A stretch of DNA of 38,641 nucleotides, taken from Solirubrobacterales bacterium (GTDB lineage Bacteria; Actinomycetota; Thermoleophilia; Solirubrobacterales; Solirubrobacteraceae). Below, piece by piece: positions 7,755 through 15,215 of this stretch (positions within the stretch are counted from its first letter, which is position 1; each line of letters starts with the position of its first letter). Below the pieces are notes generated by a model. The model had not been told where the DNA came from and searched no databases. It worked only from the letters and a program-made list of their open reading frames with translations. The translations under genes were made by a program, and so were the position numbers. Where the stretch lies: assembly GCA_019240655.1 (NCBI GenBank), contig JAFAXX010000125.1, positions 1 through 38,641 on the forward strand, written 5' to 3'.

Positions 7755-9170
7755 GTGACCGTGGAGCACCTGTCCGCGCTCGACGAGAGCTTTCTGCGGA
7801 TCGAGACCGGCTCGGCGCCCCTGGCGCTCGGCTGGACGATGCTGCTCGCCGGCGCGCCGCCGAGCCGTCGGCAGCTGTGCGCCCACGTCGCGGGGCGGCT
7901 CGAGCGCCTGCCGCGCCTACGCTCGCGGGTCGAGAGGTCCTCGCTGCGGCTACACGACCCGATGTGGGTGAGCGACGATCGCTTCCGGATCGGCGAGCAC
8001 GTGCGCACGGCGCGGATTCCCCGCGGAGGCGGCCTGCCCGGGCTCCGCCCGCTCGCCGCGCAGCTGCTCTCCGAACCGCTCCAGCATGACCGTCCGCGCT
8101 GGCGTCTGCATCTCGTGGACGGGCTCGATCGCGACCGGTTCGCGCTCGTCGCGGTCGTCCACCCGGCCGTGTTCGCCGGCGCCCCGCCGTCGGCCCTCGA
8201 ACCGTTGCTGCTCGACGCCGGCCCGCTGGCCGCGGCGGAGGTCGGGGCACCGCTCCGGCCGTTGCGGACGCCGGGGGTTCTCGAACGCGCTCGCGCGTCG
8301 GCGGCGGAGCGCTTCGGCCTGGCCGGCGCCGCCGGCGCCCTGGCGGTGCGCGCGGTGATCGACCCCTCGCTCGCCGCCGAGGCGGCCGGCGAGCTCAGGC
8401 GTCTCGGATCGGCGCTGGGCGCGGTCGGCGCTCCGGCGCCGGCGACGGCGCTGAACCGGCCGATCGGCGGGGATCGCTCGCTGGCGTTCGGCCGGCTCTC
8501 GCGTCACGTCGCCCGAGAGCTTGCCCGGCTCGCCGGCGCCACCGAGGATGACGTCGTGCTGGCGACGGCGTCGCTCGCCCTCGGCCGCTACCTGCGCCGC
8601 CACGGCGAGTCGCATCCGTGGCTCCGGGCCCTGGTGCCGTCGCGCTCCGGCGAGCGACCGTCGGCGGTGCTGGTGGAGCTGCCGGTCGGCGAACGCAATC
8701 CGCGCGCCGCGCTGGTCGAGGTCGCGCGGCAGGCCCGCGAGAACCGGCGCACCGACTACGCCTCCGCGCTCAGCTCGGCGCTGGCCCTGTCGCGGCTCGC
8801 GCCGGCGCCGCTGCGGGGCGCCGCCGCCTGGGTGGCGACGCGGCCGCAGACATTCAACGTGGTCCTCGCGCTGCAGAGCGGTCCGGCGGCCGGGCGCTAC
8901 ATGCTCGGCCGTCGTGTGCTGGCGATCTACCCGGCCGCTCCGCTGGTGCGGGGGCACGGAGTGTCCGTGGCCGTCCAGTCCTACTGCGGCTCGCTCGACG
9001 TCGGCCTTTGCGCCGACCCCGCCGTGGTCCCCGATGTCGTCGACCTGGCCCACGACCTGAGCAGCGCGTTCGACGCCCTGCGGCTGGCTCTGGAGCCGCA
9101 CCGGCGGCCGCCGGTCGGGGGTCGCCGCCGGCAGGGGCGCGCGGCCGCGCCCGTCCGCGTCCTCGGCTGA
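7755..9170 (+). CDS. WS/DGAT-like acyltransferase-fold protein, active site degenerate
   Basis: The N-terminus (LSALDESFLRIETGSAPLALGWTMLL), the middle RPRWRLHLVDGL and a C-terminal block around TFNVVLALQSGP follow the wax-ester synthase/diacylglycerol acyltransferase layout (471 residues, usual length). Active members carry HHxxxDG, whose second His is the catalytic base. Here the site reads His136-Pro-Ala-Val-Phe-Ala-Gly142, so the second His is Pro and the Asp is Ala. Normal wax-ester or triacylglycerol synthesis is therefore unlikely; the protein may bind acyl-CoA or lipid, or use another chemistry. Start is GTG 7755, chosen for the GAGGAG site 5 nt upstream. The C-terminal 25 residues are Arg/Pro-rich and probably disordered. 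No lipid gene lies next to it. Confidence 0.68.
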   Translation: MTVEHLSALDESFLRIETGSAPLALGWTMLLAGAPPSRRQLCAHVAGRLERLPRLRSRVERSSLRLHDPMWVSDDRFRIGEHVRTARIPRGGGLPGLRPLAAQLLSEPLQHDRPRWRLHLVDGLDRDRFALVAVVHPAVFAGAPPSALEPLLLDAGPLAAAEVGAPLRPLRTPGVLERARASAAERFGLAGAAGALAVRAVIDPSLAAEAAGELRRLGSALGAVGAPAPATALNRPIGGDRSLAFGRLSRHVARELARLAGATEDDVVLATASLALGRYLRRHGESHPWLRALVPSRSGERPSAVLVELPVGERNPRAALVEVARQARENRRTDYASALSSALALSRLAPAPLRGAAAWVATRPQTFNVVLALQSGPAAGRYMLGRRVLAIYPAAPLVRGHGVSVAVQSYCGSLDVGLCADPAVVPDVVDLAHDLSSAFDALRLALEPHRRPPVGGRRRQGRAAAPVRVLG

Positions 9171-9196
9171 TCCACGCTCCGAGTGCGGCAATCGTC

Positions 9197-9202
9197 TAGC
9201 GT
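9197..9202 (+). promoter_or_regulatory. -10 box of membrane gene 9211
   Basis: TAGCGT lies 8 nt before ATG 9211, with no ribosome-binding site between. Confidence 0.42.
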
Positions 9203-9210
9203 CCGGCGCC

Positions 9211-9684
9211 ATGCCGGCGCGGGCAGGCCATCTCCGCGGCGAGATCGTGAGCGCGATCAGCGCCCTGCTGCTGGCGGTGACGATGTTCGCGCTCGCGTGG
9301 TACGGGGTCGACGGCGTCCCCGGCCGGACCGCGCGGCTGGTCGGCACCGAGAACGCGTGGCAGGGCCTGAGCGTCCTGCGGTGGCTGATGCTGGCGACGA
9401 TCGTCGCGGCCCTCGCGGCGGCGCCGCTTCGCCTCGGCGGGCGCTCGAACGGCGCCCGCCCCAATACCGGCGCGCTGGTGATGCTGCTCGGGACCGCGAC
9501 CTCGGCCGTGCTGATCTACCGCGTCCTGATCGCGCTCCCGTCGCCCGACGAGGTCGTCGATCAGAAGCTTGGGGCGTTCCTGGCCGTCGTATGGGCGCTC
9601 GGGATCGCCTACGGCGGACTCGAGTCGCTGCGCGACGAGCGGGCCGCGGCCGCGGCCACGCAAGCGCGAATGCGCAGCGCGTAG
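9211..9684 (+). CDS. four-helix membrane protein, uncharacterised
   Basis: 157 residues with four likely transmembrane segments: about 15-30 (AISALLLAVTMFALAWYG), 48-68 (LRWLMLATIVAALAAAPL), 85-105 (ALVMLLGTATSAVLIYRVLIAL) and 118-135 (LGAFLAVVWALGIAYGGL). A short basic C-terminus follows. I do not recognise a named family. It shares with the next gene a first-loop pattern of AWYG or PWYG, then WQ-x-L, then a V/L-RW motif opening the second helix, and a similar C-terminal L-x-SLR. The two look like tandem paralogues. It starts just after the WS/DGAT-like gene from its own -10 box. Confidence 0.68.
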   Translation: MPARAGHLRGEIVSAISALLLAVTMFALAWYGVDGVPGRTARLVGTENAWQGLSVLRWLMLATIVAALAAAPLRLGGRSNGARPNTGALVMLLGTATSAVLIYRVLIALPSPDEVVDQKLGAFLAVVWALGIAYGGLESLRDERAAAAATQARMRSA

Positions 9685-9687
9685 GCT
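9682..9687 (+). promoter_or_regulatory. -10 box fused to a stop codon
   Basis: TAGGCT begins with the TAG stop codon (9682-9684) of the upstream membrane gene and lies 8 nt before GTG 9696. Confidence 0.42.
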
Positions 9688-9695
9688 TGCCCCGC

Positions 9696-10142
9696 GTGGG
9701 ACTTCAGCTTTCGAGGCTGCGTGGTGGAGAGCTGCTCGCCGGCGCCGGTGCGGTGGCGCTCCTCGTGCTGCTGTTCGCGGCGCCCTGGTACGGCGCCCGG
9801 ACCGGGTGGCAGGCCCTCACCGGAGTGCGGTGGATGGCGCTGCTGGCCGTCCTGGCCGCGTTCGCGCTGGCGTACCTGCAGGCCTCGCGGCGAGCGCCGG
9901 CGCTGCCGGCGACGATGAGCGTGATCGCCACCGTGCTCGCATTGCTCAACGCCGTGTGGCTCGCGGTCGACGTGGCGGTCAGCCATCCGCCGCAGCAGAG
10001 TGTCTGGGCGCCGATTGGATTGGCCGCCGCGTGCGGGCTGCTCGCCGGGGCGTTTCTGTCGCTGCGCCAGGAGGGAGTCGGTGCGCGCGACGAGCGCACC
10101 GACATCCCCACCGTCGCCGCGAGCGGTGGGGTGCGTTCCTAG
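9696..10142 (+). CDS. four-helix membrane protein, paralogue of its neighbour
   Basis: 148 residues from GTG 9696, with four likely membrane helices: AGAVALLVLLFAAPWYG, RWMALLAVLAAFALAYL, TMSVIATVLALLNAVWLAV and IGLAAACGLLAGAFLSL. The family is not recognised. WYG, WQALTGVRWM and the closing FLSLRQE resemble the preceding gene, which suggests an old tandem duplication. The C-terminus is hydrophilic (ARDERTDIPTVAAS). GTG 9696 is preferred over upstream in-frame starts because those would overlap the previous gene and because a -10 box sits 8 nt before it. Its stop codon is in turn part of the likely gatC promoter. Confidence 0.66.
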   Translation: MGLQLSRLRGGELLAGAGAVALLVLLFAAPWYGARTGWQALTGVRWMALLAVLAAFALAYLQASRRAPALPATMSVIATVLALLNAVWLAVDVAVSHPPQQSVWAPIGLAAACGLLAGAFLSLRQEGVGARDERTDIPTVAASGGVRS

Positions 10143-10145
10143 AAT
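10140..10145 (+). promoter_or_regulatory. -10 box of gatCAB, fused to a stop codon
   Basis: TAGAAT, the best -10 match in the window, uses the TAG stop codon (10140-10142) of the upstream gene. It lies 8 nt before the gatC ATG at 10154. Confidence 0.5.
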
Positions 10146-10153
10146 GGTGCTCA

Positions 10154-10444
10154 ATGCTCGATCGTGCCCAAGTGCTCCATGTCGCCCGGCTCGCCCGGCT
10201 CGAGTTGACCGAGGTGGAGCTCGAGCGGATGGCCGCGGAGCTGTCCCACGTGCTCGAGCACATCGAGAAGATCCGCGAGCTCGACCTCGACGACGTACCA
10301 CCCACCTCCCACGTGGTCGACGTGGTCAACGTCCTGCGCCACGACGATCCAGAGCCGTCGCTGCGCCGTGAGACGGCTCTGCGCCCGGCGCCCGAGCCCG
10401 TCGACGCCGGCGGCTTCGGCGTCCCGAGCCCGGCGGCGGCGTGA
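10154..10444 (+). CDS. gatC: Asp/Glu-tRNA amidotransferase subunit C
   Basis: A 96-residue GatC: the helical N-terminus (VLHVARLARLELTEVELERMAAELSHVLEHIEKIRELDLDDVPPTSH) matches the family through the conserved LARLELTE and the DVPPTSH turn. GatC wraps around and stabilises GatA in the GatCAB complex, which converts Glu-tRNA(Gln) and/or Asp-tRNA(Asn) to the amidated forms in the cytoplasm. Start at ATG 10154 follows a -10 box at leaderless distance. The stop overlaps the gatA start by 4 nt (GTGA), so translation is coupled. Confidence 0.95.
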   Translation: MLDRAQVLHVARLARLELTEVELERMAAELSHVLEHIEKIRELDLDDVPPTSHVVDVVNVLRHDDPEPSLRRETALRPAPEPVDAGGFGVPSPAAA

Positions 10445-11892
10445 ACGAGCTGATCGAGCTGACGGCCGCGGCCGCGGCCCAGCGCGTCCGCGCCCGGGAG
10501 ATCGACCCGGCCGAGCTGTTCGAGGCCTACCGGGCGCGCGCGGCAGCCGACGACCTGAACGCGTTCACGTGGGTGGCGCCCAGGGCGCCGGCAGGCGAGT
10601 ACCCCGGCGATGCGCCATTGGCCGGCGTCCCGCTCGCCGTCAAGGACCTGTTCTGCACGGAGGGAGTGCCGAGCCAGGCCGGGTCGCGGATCCTCGAAGG
10701 CTACCGGCCGCCCTACACCGCGACCGTGGTGGCCAATCTCCAGCGCGCCGGAGCGCCCCTGCTCGGCAAGACCAACCAGGACGAGTTCGCGATGGGCTCC
10801 TCCAACGAGAACTCCGCCTACGGCCCGGTGCTGAATCCGTGGGACCGTGCCCGGGTTCCCGGCGGATCCTCGGGCGGCAGCGCGGCCGCCGTCGCCGCGG
10901 GCCTCGCCCCGTGGGCGATCGGCACCGACACCGGCGGCTCGATCCGCCAGCCTGCGGCGCTGTGCGGGATCGTCGGGCTGAAGCCGACCTACGGTGCGTG
11001 CTCGCGCTTCGGGATGATCGCCTTTGCCTCCTCGCTGGACCAGGCCGGCCCGCTAACTCGCGATGTCACCGACGCGGCGCTGCTGCTGGCGCACATGGTC
11101 GGCCGCGACCGGCGCGATTCGACCTCGCTCGAGTTTCCCGAGGCGATCCGGGTGCCGCGCGCGGAGGACCTGAGCGGCATCCGGCTCGGGGTACCGGAGG
11201 AGCTGACCGGCGCCGGCGGCGGCGTCGAGCCGGGGGTGCGGGAAAGCTTCGAGGCGACGCTCGCCCGGGCCGAGGGCCTCGGCGCCTCGGTCGAGCCGTG
11301 CCGGCTGCCGCACGCGCCGCACGCCCTGTCGGCGTATTACCTGATCGCCCCGGCCGAGGCGTCGGCGAACCTCGCCCGCTTCGACGGAGTGCGCTACGGG
11401 CTGCGTGAGGATGGCGAGGCCGGCCTCGTCTCGATGTACAGCCAGACCCGTTCGCACGGCTTCGGGGCCGAGGTCAAGCGGCGGATCATGCTCGGCACCT
11501 ACGCCCTCTCGAGCGGCTACTACGACGCCTACTACGGCACCGCCCAGAAAGTCCGGACGAAGATCGCCGAGGACTTCCGCACCGCCTTCGAGCGCTTCGA
11601 CTTCATCGTGACGCCGACGAGCCCGTGGACGGCGTTCGCGCTCGGGGCGAAGACCGACGACCCCCTGGCCATGTACCTGAACGACTTCTGCACCGTGCCG
11701 ATGCCGCTCGCCGGCATCCCGGCCATCTCGATCCCGTCCGGGCTCAGCGACGGCCTGCCGGTCGGCTTCCAGCTGGCGGGGCCGGCGTTCAGCGAGAACC
11801 GCCTGCTCGACGCGGCCCACGCGCTCGAGCGAGCGATCGGGTTCGACGGCAGCCCGGCGCGCCGGAGCGGGGAAAGCGCGGCCCGCGGATGA
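10441..11892 (+). CDS. gatA: Asp/Glu-tRNA amidotransferase subunit A
   Basis: An amidase-signature enzyme of 483 residues. The Ser-cisSer-Lys triad is intact: Lys68 in AVKDLFC, Ser143 in PGGSSGGSAAA and Ser167 in GTDTGGSIRQPAALCG. GatA hydrolyses glutamine and passes ammonia through a tunnel to the GatB kinase site. GTG 10441 overlaps the gatC stop codon, and its own stop overlaps the gatB ATG (ATGA), so gatC-gatA-gatB forms one translationally coupled operon. Nothing is missing relative to the family. Confidence 0.97.
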   Translation: MNELIELTAAAAAQRVRAREIDPAELFEAYRARAAADDLNAFTWVAPRAPAGEYPGDAPLAGVPLAVKDLFCTEGVPSQAGSRILEGYRPPYTATVVANLQRAGAPLLGKTNQDEFAMGSSNENSAYGPVLNPWDRARVPGGSSGGSAAAVAAGLAPWAIGTDTGGSIRQPAALCGIVGLKPTYGACSRFGMIAFASSLDQAGPLTRDVTDAALLLAHMVGRDRRDSTSLEFPEAIRVPRAEDLSGIRLGVPEELTGAGGGVEPGVRESFEATLARAEGLGASVEPCRLPHAPHALSAYYLIAPAEASANLARFDGVRYGLREDGEAGLVSMYSQTRSHGFGAEVKRRIMLGTYALSSGYYDAYYGTAQKVRTKIAEDFRTAFERFDFIVTPTSPWTAFALGAKTDDPLAMYLNDFCTVPMPLAGIPAISIPSGLSDGLPVGFQLAGPAFSENRLLDAAHALERAIGFDGSPARRSGESAARG

Positions 11893-13337
11893 CCGAGTAC
11901 GAGCCCGTAATCGGCCTCGAGATCCACGTCCAGCTGAAGACCCGGACGAAGATGTTCTGCGGCTGCGAGCTGTCGTTCGGCGATTCGCCGAACATCCACA
12001 CCTGTCCGGTCTGCCTGGGCCTGCCCGGGGCGCTCCCCGTGGTCAACGAGCGCGCGATCCGCTTTGGGATGATGATCGGCCTCGCGCTCGGGTGCGAGAT
12101 CGCCGAGCGCTCGCTGTTTCACCGCAAGAACTACTTCTATCCCGACCTCCCCAAGGGCTATCAGATCTCTCAGTACGACGTGCCGCTGTGCCGGGGCGGC
12201 CGTCTCGGAGACGTCCGCATCCATCGCGTGCACCTCGAGGAGGACGCGGCCAAGCTGAACCACCTCGGGGCCAGCGGCCGCATCCACGGCTCGGACCGCA
12301 GCTGGGTCGACTTTAACCGCGGCGGCACGCCGCTGGTCGAGATCGTGACCGAGCCGGACATTCATTCCCCCGAGCAAGCCCGGGAGTGGCTGAGCCTGCT
12401 CCGCACCACGCTCAAGCAGATCGGAGTCTCCGACGTCAACATGGAGGAGGGCTCGCTGCGGTGCGATGCCAACGTCTCCGTCCGGCCGGCCGGGTCGGCC
12501 GTGCTCGGGACGAAGACCGAGCTCAAGAACATGAACTCGTTCCGCTTCCTCGAGCGCGGCGTGCGAGCCGAGATCCAGCGGCAAATTGGGCTAATCGAGG
12601 CCGGCGAGGCAGTCGTCCAAGAGACTCTGCACTACGACCCGGTGTCGGGCGGCATAACGCCGCTGCGCTCCAAGGAGGAGGCGCACGACTACCGCTACTT
12701 CCCCGAGCCGGACCTCGTCCCGCTGGTCGCCACCGACGCGATGCTCGCCGCCGCGCGCGAGGCCCTCCCGGCCGAGCTCCCGGCCGAGCGGGCCGCCCGG
12801 TTCGAACGCGAACTCGGCTTGAGCGCCGGCCGCGCCCGTGACCTCGCCTTCCGCGCCGACCTGGCTGACTACTTCGAGCGCGCGCTCGCCGCTGGGGCCG
12901 CCGACGGCGGCGTAGACCCGGTCGAGCTGTCCAACTGGATCCCCCAGCTGGTCGAGCGGATCGGCTCTGACCGCGACCCCGCCGAGAGCAACGTGGCGCC
13001 GGAGAGCCTCGCTGCGCTGGCGACGATGGTCAAGGCCCGGGAGGTCAGCCGTGACGCCGCCCGCGAGGTCCTGAGCCGACTGGTGGCCGACGGGGGGGAC
13101 CCGCGGGCGATCGTCGCGCGGGAGGGCCTCGGCGCGCTGAGCGCCGAGGACGACGGCCTCGGCGAGCTCGTCGATCGCGCGATCGCCTCCGATCCCGCCG
13201 CCGCCGAGCAGGTTCGCGCCGGCAATCTCAAGGCGATCGGACCTCTGGTCGGGTACGTGATGCGGGAGACCAAGGGGCGAGCCGACGGCGCCACGATCAC
13301 CCGGCTGATCCGCGAGCGCGTCCGGCAGGCGGGCTGA
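11889..13337 (+). CDS. gatB: Asp/Glu-tRNA amidotransferase subunit B
   Basis: 482 residues. The N-terminal domain opens with YEPVIGLEIHVQLKT and carries the zinc-site cysteines Cys24, Cys26, Cys39 and Cys42 (MFCGC and HTCPVCLG), then NYFYPDLPKGYQISQYD, HLEEDAAKL, DFNRGGTPLVEIV and DYRYFPEPDL. The C-terminal YqeY-like helical tail ends with KAIGPLVGYVMRETKGRADG. GatB phosphorylates the mischarged aminoacyl-tRNA and uses ammonia from GatA to amidate it. ATG 11889 overlaps the gatA stop. The next gene begins 45 nt downstream with no clear -10 box, so gatCAB transcription may run on into the carrier-protein cassette. Confidence 0.97.
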   Translation: MTEYEPVIGLEIHVQLKTRTKMFCGCELSFGDSPNIHTCPVCLGLPGALPVVNERAIRFGMMIGLALGCEIAERSLFHRKNYFYPDLPKGYQISQYDVPLCRGGRLGDVRIHRVHLEEDAAKLNHLGASGRIHGSDRSWVDFNRGGTPLVEIVTEPDIHSPEQAREWLSLLRTTLKQIGVSDVNMEEGSLRCDANVSVRPAGSAVLGTKTELKNMNSFRFLERGVRAEIQRQIGLIEAGEAVVQETLHYDPVSGGITPLRSKEEAHDYRYFPEPDLVPLVATDAMLAAAREALPAELPAERAARFERELGLSAGRARDLAFRADLADYFERALAAGAADGGVDPVELSNWIPQLVERIGSDRDPAESNVAPESLAALATMVKAREVSRDAAREVLSRLVADGGDPRAIVAREGLGALSAEDDGLGELVDRAIASDPAAAEQVRAGNLKAIGPLVGYVMRETKGRADGATITRLIRERVRQAG

Positions 13338-13382
13338 GGCCTCCGGGGCGCGCGGTTCCCGGGGGATGGTCGACATCGGTCG

Positions 13383-13781
13383 ATGACCGTTCGCATCGGA
13401 ATCGACCTGGTCTGTCCCGACGAGGTGCGGGAGTCGCTCTCAATCCACGGCGAGCGGTATCTCGAGCGTATCTACACCCGGGAGGAGCGCGTCGACGCCG
13501 CCGGCGATCCGGCGCGGCTGGCGGCCGTGTTTGCCGCCAAGGAAGCTACGATGAAGGCGCTGCTCGCGGGAGAGCAGCCGGTCGACTGGCGGTCGATCTC
13601 GGTACGCCGTGATCCGGCGGGCCGGGCGTCGGTACGCTTGACCGGTACTGCGCACGCGCTGGCACGAAGCGCGGGCGTGGAAGCGCTGTCGGTCACGCTC
13701 AGTCACAACCGACACCTCGCCGCCGCGGTGGTGGTGGCGACGAAGGCAGACGGAGACGACGAAGGCAGAGGGACACGCTGA
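13383..13781 (+). CDS. holo-[acyl-carrier-protein] synthase family phosphopantetheinyl transferase
   Basis: 132 residues, the usual AcpS length. IGIDLV with Asp8 and FAAKEATMKAL with Glu54 provide the Mg2+ ligands of AcpS-type enzymes, and the C-terminal LSVTLSHNRHLAAAVVV is the characteristic SH motif strand. It would transfer 4'-phosphopantetheine from CoA to a carrier-protein serine. Its stop codon shares one base with the start of the adjacent carrier protein (TGATG), which suggests it serves that protein, though it may also be the cell's general AcpS. The C-terminal tail KADGDDEGRGTR is an extra hydrophilic extension. No ribosome-binding site or -10 box is obvious at ATG 13383. Confidence 0.87.
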   Translation: MTVRIGIDLVCPDEVRESLSIHGERYLERIYTREERVDAAGDPARLAAVFAAKEATMKALLAGEQPVDWRSISVRRDPAGRASVRLTGTAHALARSAGVEALSVTLSHNRHLAAAVVVATKADGDDEGRGTR

Positions 13782-14038
13782 TGAATGACAGGCTCGCATC
13801 CGAGGTTCGGCGGGTGCTGCGCGAACACGCGCGGTTGGCGGTCGACGTCGATACGCTCGACGACCACGCCGATCTCTTCAGGGCCGGCATGAGCTCGCAC
13901 GCGAGTGTCAACGTGATGCTGGCGCTAGAGGACACGTTCGACATCGAGTTCCCGGACAGCATGCTCAAGCGAAGCATGTTCGAGACCGTCGCAGGGATCG
14001 CCGCCGCGGTCGGGCAGCTCGACGCTCAGGCGGCGTGA
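13781..14038 (+). CDS. carrier protein of the aa:CP ligase system
   Basis: An 85-residue acyl-carrier-type four-helix protein. The phosphopantetheine site lies in DLFRAGMSSHASVNVMLALEDTFDIEFPD. The usual G-x-D-S-L is G-M-S-S-H, with Ser39 the expected attachment residue and the Asp before it replaced by Ser. The following IEFPDSMLKRSMFETVAGIAAAV helix is typical of the small carrier proteins that accept amino acids from aaRS-like ligases. It sits between the AcpS-like gene and the flavoprotein with 1-nt and 4-nt overlaps, so the three are translated together. It is unlikely to be the fatty-acid ACP, given the altered motif and the location. Confidence 0.87.
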   Translation: MNDRLASEVRRVLREHARLAVDVDTLDDHADLFRAGMSSHASVNVMLALEDTFDIEFPDSMLKRSMFETVAGIAAAVGQLDAQAA

Positions 14039-15213
14039 GCGTCGCCGTCGACCGCGATCAGCAGTTTGTCGCGGAGCTACGGAGGATCGCCGACGACGTA
14101 GCCGGCCGCCACGCCGAGCAGGTCGATCGCGACGCCCGGTTCCCGTTCGAGGCGGTCGACGCCCTGCGCGAGGCCGGCGCCCTCTCCGCGCTCGTGCCCG
14201 CCGAGCTCGGCGGCGGCGAGATCTCGCTTGCCGGCGTGGCCCGAGGCTGCCTCGAGCTGGGCCGGCGCTGCGCCGCCGCGGCGATGGTGTTCGCGATGCA
14301 CCAGATCCAGGTCGCCACCCTCGCACGCCACCTCGAGGCGGGGTCGTGGTTCGAGTCCTACCTCGGCGAGGTGGCCGGCGATCAGCGCCTGATCGCTTCG
14401 GTCACCTCGGAGATCGGCACCGGCGGGGACTTGGGCCGTTCGATCGCGGCGGTGACGCCCGGAGAGCCGGGACGGCTGCGCTTCGAGAAGCAAGCGCCGA
14501 CGGTCAGCTACGGCGCTCACTGCGACGACCTGCTCACCACCGTACGGCGCTCCGAGGATGCGCAGCCCGGAGACCAGGTGATGGTCCTCAGCCGTGGCTC
14601 GGAGACCGAGCTCGAGCCGGCCGGCACGTGGGACACGATCGGCATGCGGGGGACCTGTTCGCCCGGCTTCGTGGTTCGGGCCCAATTCGCGCCTCAGCAG
14701 GTGCTTGGATTCCCGTTCGCGACGGTGCTGAGCGAGTCGCTGGTGCCGCTGTCTCACGTCCTGTGGTCGTTCGTATGGCTCGGCATCGCCACCGATGCGT
14801 TCGAGCGCGGGCGGTCCTTCGTGCGCGAGAGCGCCCGCCGGCGGCCCGGCGAGCCGGTGCCGGCGGGCACCCGCCTCTCCCGTGTGATGAGCGAGCTCAC
14901 GATGTTCGGCGCCGAGGCCGAGTCCGCGCTGCGGGACTTCCTGCTGTGGAGCGAGGAGCCGGGGCGCGAACGCCTGCAGACGATGAGCTCGGTGCTGCGC
15001 TTCAACAACCTCAAGCTGGCCGCCTCCGAGCAGGCGCCGCGGATCTGTGCCGAGGTGCTCGAGGTGATCGGCATCGCGGGGTACAAGAACGACTCGCCGT
15101 TCGGCGTCGGGCGCCACCTGCGCGACGCGCTCTCGGCGCGGCTGATGGTCGCCAACGAGCGCATCCACTCGACCGATGCCGGCCTGCTGATGATCGCGGC
15201 CAAGGAGCGCTGA
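14035..15213 (+). CDS. acyl-CoA-dehydrogenase-like flavoprotein of the carrier-protein cassette
   Basis: 392 residues with the acyl-CoA dehydrogenase fold: N-terminal helices (FPFEAVDALREAGALSALVPAELGGGEISL), the middle beta domain (IASVTSEIGTGGD; TWDTIGMRGTCSPGF) and a C-terminal helical domain ending RHLRDALSARLMVANERIHSTDAGLLMIA. In many family members a Glu eight residues after the RDA aspartate is the catalytic base; here that position is Val372. A base elsewhere is possible, as in isovaleryl-CoA dehydrogenase. By analogy with prolyl-carrier-protein dehydrogenases (PltE/RedW), it may act on an aminoacyl group held on the carrier protein. That is inference. GTG 14035 overlaps the carrier gene stop. 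Confidence 0.8.
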   Translation: MSVAVDRDQQFVAELRRIADDVAGRHAEQVDRDARFPFEAVDALREAGALSALVPAELGGGEISLAGVARGCLELGRRCAAAAMVFAMHQIQVATLARHLEAGSWFESYLGEVAGDQRLIASVTSEIGTGGDLGRSIAAVTPGEPGRLRFEKQAPTVSYGAHCDDLLTTVRRSEDAQPGDQVMVLSRGSETELEPAGTWDTIGMRGTCSPGFVVRAQFAPQQVLGFPFATVLSESLVPLSHVLWSFVWLGIATDAFERGRSFVRESARRRPGEPVPAGTRLSRVMSELTMFGAEAESALRDFLLWSEEPGRERLQTMSSVLRFNNLKLAASEQAPRICAEVLEVIGIAGYKNDSPFGVGRHLRDALSARLMVANERIHSTDAGLLMIAAKER

Positions 15214-15215
15214 CG

